Source: Nematopogon swammerdamellus (Eukaryota; Arthropoda; Insecta; Lepidoptera; Adelidae). Taken from it: a stretch of 64,000 bases of DNA. The position numbers and the translations under genes are program-made. This document shows positions 62,652-64,000 of the stretch, in pieces. The notes under the pieces were generated by a model that was given only the letters and a program-made list of their open reading frames with translations, made no database searches and had not been told where the DNA came from. Numbering within the stretch: position 1 is the first letter of the stretch; the number at the start of each line of letters is the position of its first letter. The stretch covers positions 744,001 through 808,000 of the forward strand of contig OX336359.1 in NCBI GenBank assembly GCA_946902875.1, read 5' to 3'.

Positions 62652-63728
62652 TTATTTTTCAGTGACGGACAACAGCATTGTGTAGTAAGACATCGAACCT
62701 CTCAGGAACTGAAAGTAAATTATACAAATTGTATTAAATTGATTGTGCAGGTGACGAATATAGCCTGCGGGTGGTGTAGGCAAGCATTATGTATCGGAGT
62801 GGGACTACCACCACCGTACTGGACGAAAGGTCATACTAAGGTGAAGGAAAGGACTACATAGCTGGTTTGGTTGTGTTCTTTTCTAGTCTAGTATAGCCAG
62901 AAATCCAATGGAAAGTCTTTGGTATGGCACCTACCTGGAGGGTTCCGGATGGTACCGTGTGGGTTCGGTACTTGAAAAGAATAGCCCCACTGCATCTCTC
63001 CCTGTCGCATGTCGTAAAAGTCGACTAAGGGATAAGGAAATTCGTCAGTCTCGGTATACGCTCAGTGGTGCGGTCAGTCGACTGTTGTTAAGCAACGCTG
63101 AGCGTGGTCAGACTTGGATGGGTGACCGCTCGACCGTTGGAGGCTGGCCGTGGTTCGGATTCCACGGTAAACTGTAGGTCCCTTCCCTTCTTACCTTACT
63201 GGGTGGTAGGGTTTATCCCGGCCGGGTTCTTACCACCGCACTGAGCGAAACGTCGGTCGAAACGGCTATGTGAATAGTTCGTGTTTTCCGTCCAGTTCAG
63301 TGTAGCCGGCGCGAAATGAAGGAAAGCACTGACATGACACCTAGTTCACCCGGTGTTATGGGCTGACTTCATGGATGTTGTAGGTGATGTAGCCAACCGT
63401 GTCAGTTTCCATAAAAAAAGGTGATACTGGCTAGTTTCAATGCTGTAGTCCTTCTGGTTTAGCCACCTAATTATTGGATAAAAAAAAGGAATATCTATAT
63501 CTCATAGGAATACATAAAAGAAAAAATAGTATACAAAATATTACTGCTGAAAATTTGTGAATTCTCACAACTAACCGTTCCAAATGTAGCATAGGAGAGG
63601 TCTATGGAGCCGAATATGTACATAGTGATGGGACGCTGGAGCGCTACTTGGAATATCTTGATGCTGGAGCGGTGTCGGCGTCCGTGCAGCCACCAGCGCC
63701 CTCCCACGCAGATCTGGAGACGTCCCGA
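62652..63728 (-). CDS. Odorant receptor gene D, last two exons only (runs off the window)
   Basis: Exon 6 (63728-63576, 153 nt) and exon 7 (62708-62652, 57 nt) of an A/B-type odorant receptor. Exon 6 looks identical to that of gene B and encodes the patch WWLHGRRHRSSIKIFQVALQ and the start of TM7. Exon 7 ends SVTEK followed by TAA, with changes to GSMSYYTM where A and B have SSMSYFTM. The splice sites are AG at 63730-63729 and the GTTAGT donor after exon 6. Exons 1-5 would lie above 64000. The stretch 63730-64000 is intron 5 and contains the same non-coding block seen in gene B intron 5. Confidence 0.82.
62953..63418 (+). mobile_element. SINE with 5S/tRNA-like head, longest copy, plus an extra upstream module
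   Basis: Module order: a GC-rich leader (62953-63040, with tagccccactgcat and gtcgtaaaag); a tRNA A-box-like segment (63055-63067, cgctcagtgg); a 5S-rRNA-like segment (63087-63129, gttaagcaacgctg...gacttggatgggtgaccgc); a tRNA B-box-like segment (63152-63163, ggttcggattcc); a body with ctgtaggtcccttccc, ggtggtaggg and accaccgcactg; and an A-rich end after ccgtgtcagtttccat. No coding capacity; mobility would depend on a LINE. Confidence 0.8.
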
Positions 63729-64000
63729 CTGGAACACACACCTCATGCTTTTGTGATAGACCACTTAATTATTCAACATGCCATTTCATCAATAAAATTA
63801 TAAAAGCTGTAATTGAATAATTTCAGGCATTGGCTGACCACAGCGAGATGGCGGTAATACCACCGGTGTTAGATATTTAGTGCAGCCCACGACACTTTCA
63901 GGTTTTGGCCATACAATATCTGGAGCTAAACTGGAATAGCTTATAGGACATTTCGGATGCGCGCCACCCAGAGAAGCCGGGGCGGACATTTGAACGATGT

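Noticed and set aside
63087..63129. 5S rRNA gene
   Set aside because: Only the internal control region is similar. The 5' and 3' ends of 5S rRNA are absent and the sequence continues into a SINE body.

Overview
The window is nuclear DNA of an insect, almost certainly a moth or butterfly. It carries split genes with small phased exons and GT/AG borders, lepidopteran-type odorant receptors, and dense lepidopteran-style transposons (tRNA-headed SINEs, Jockey/CR1-like LINE debris, BEL/Pao and Ty3/Gypsy elements, and SINE or LINE 3' ends with the 'cccactgggaaacaggcgtg' type tail). I cannot name the species.

The only host genes I can support are insect odorant receptors (7tm_6 family), all on the minus strand in one tandem array. 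Three have complete reconstructed coding sequences of seven exons: gene A (8850 to 4043, 413 aa), gene B (39200 to 26601, 413 aa) and gene C (61742 to 50160, 412 aa). Gene D enters at the right edge with only its last two exons (63728 to 62652). Between A and B lies the broken exon 1 of a C-type gene (pseudogene P, 23904 to 11336). Two paralogue types alternate: D(A-type), C, B(A-type), P(C-type), A. This suggests that the array grew by duplication of a two-gene unit. Introns and spacers are heavily invaded by transposons, so the genes stretch from about 5 kb (A) to 12.6 kb (B).

Mobile elements by region: 1-4000, pyrimidine-rich tracts and tandem transposon debris. 11558-23586, a complete Ty3/Gypsy retrotransposon with unusually long (about 3.02 kb), almost identical LTRs and a GGGAAAC slippery site, inserted in pseudogene P with TSD ATCG. 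28.4-32.2 kb, a LINE tail, a 12-unit 130-bp tandem array, a Pif1/Helitron helicase remnant and a 0.54-kb near-perfect palindrome. 33.6-35.1 kb, a head-to-head inverted 67-bp satellite. 40385-44858, a non-autonomous BEL/Pao element with TSD ATGTC. 45-48 kb and 58.6-60.8 kb, degenerate LINEs. 52.1-57.86 kb, an apparently intact CR1/L2-like LINE (PHD-finger ORF1, an extra ORF, EN-RT ORF2) lodged in intron 5 of gene C within about 10 bp of a splice donor.

The least expected observations are a SINE family whose head combines tRNA-like A and B boxes with a 5S-rRNA-like internal control region, a core domain it shares with a second tRNA-headed SINE family, a 55-bp perfect hairpin with an 8-bp target duplication, and exon-wise mosaic divergence among the receptors that suggests gene conversion. 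All coordinates were read by eye. No alignment or database search was run.
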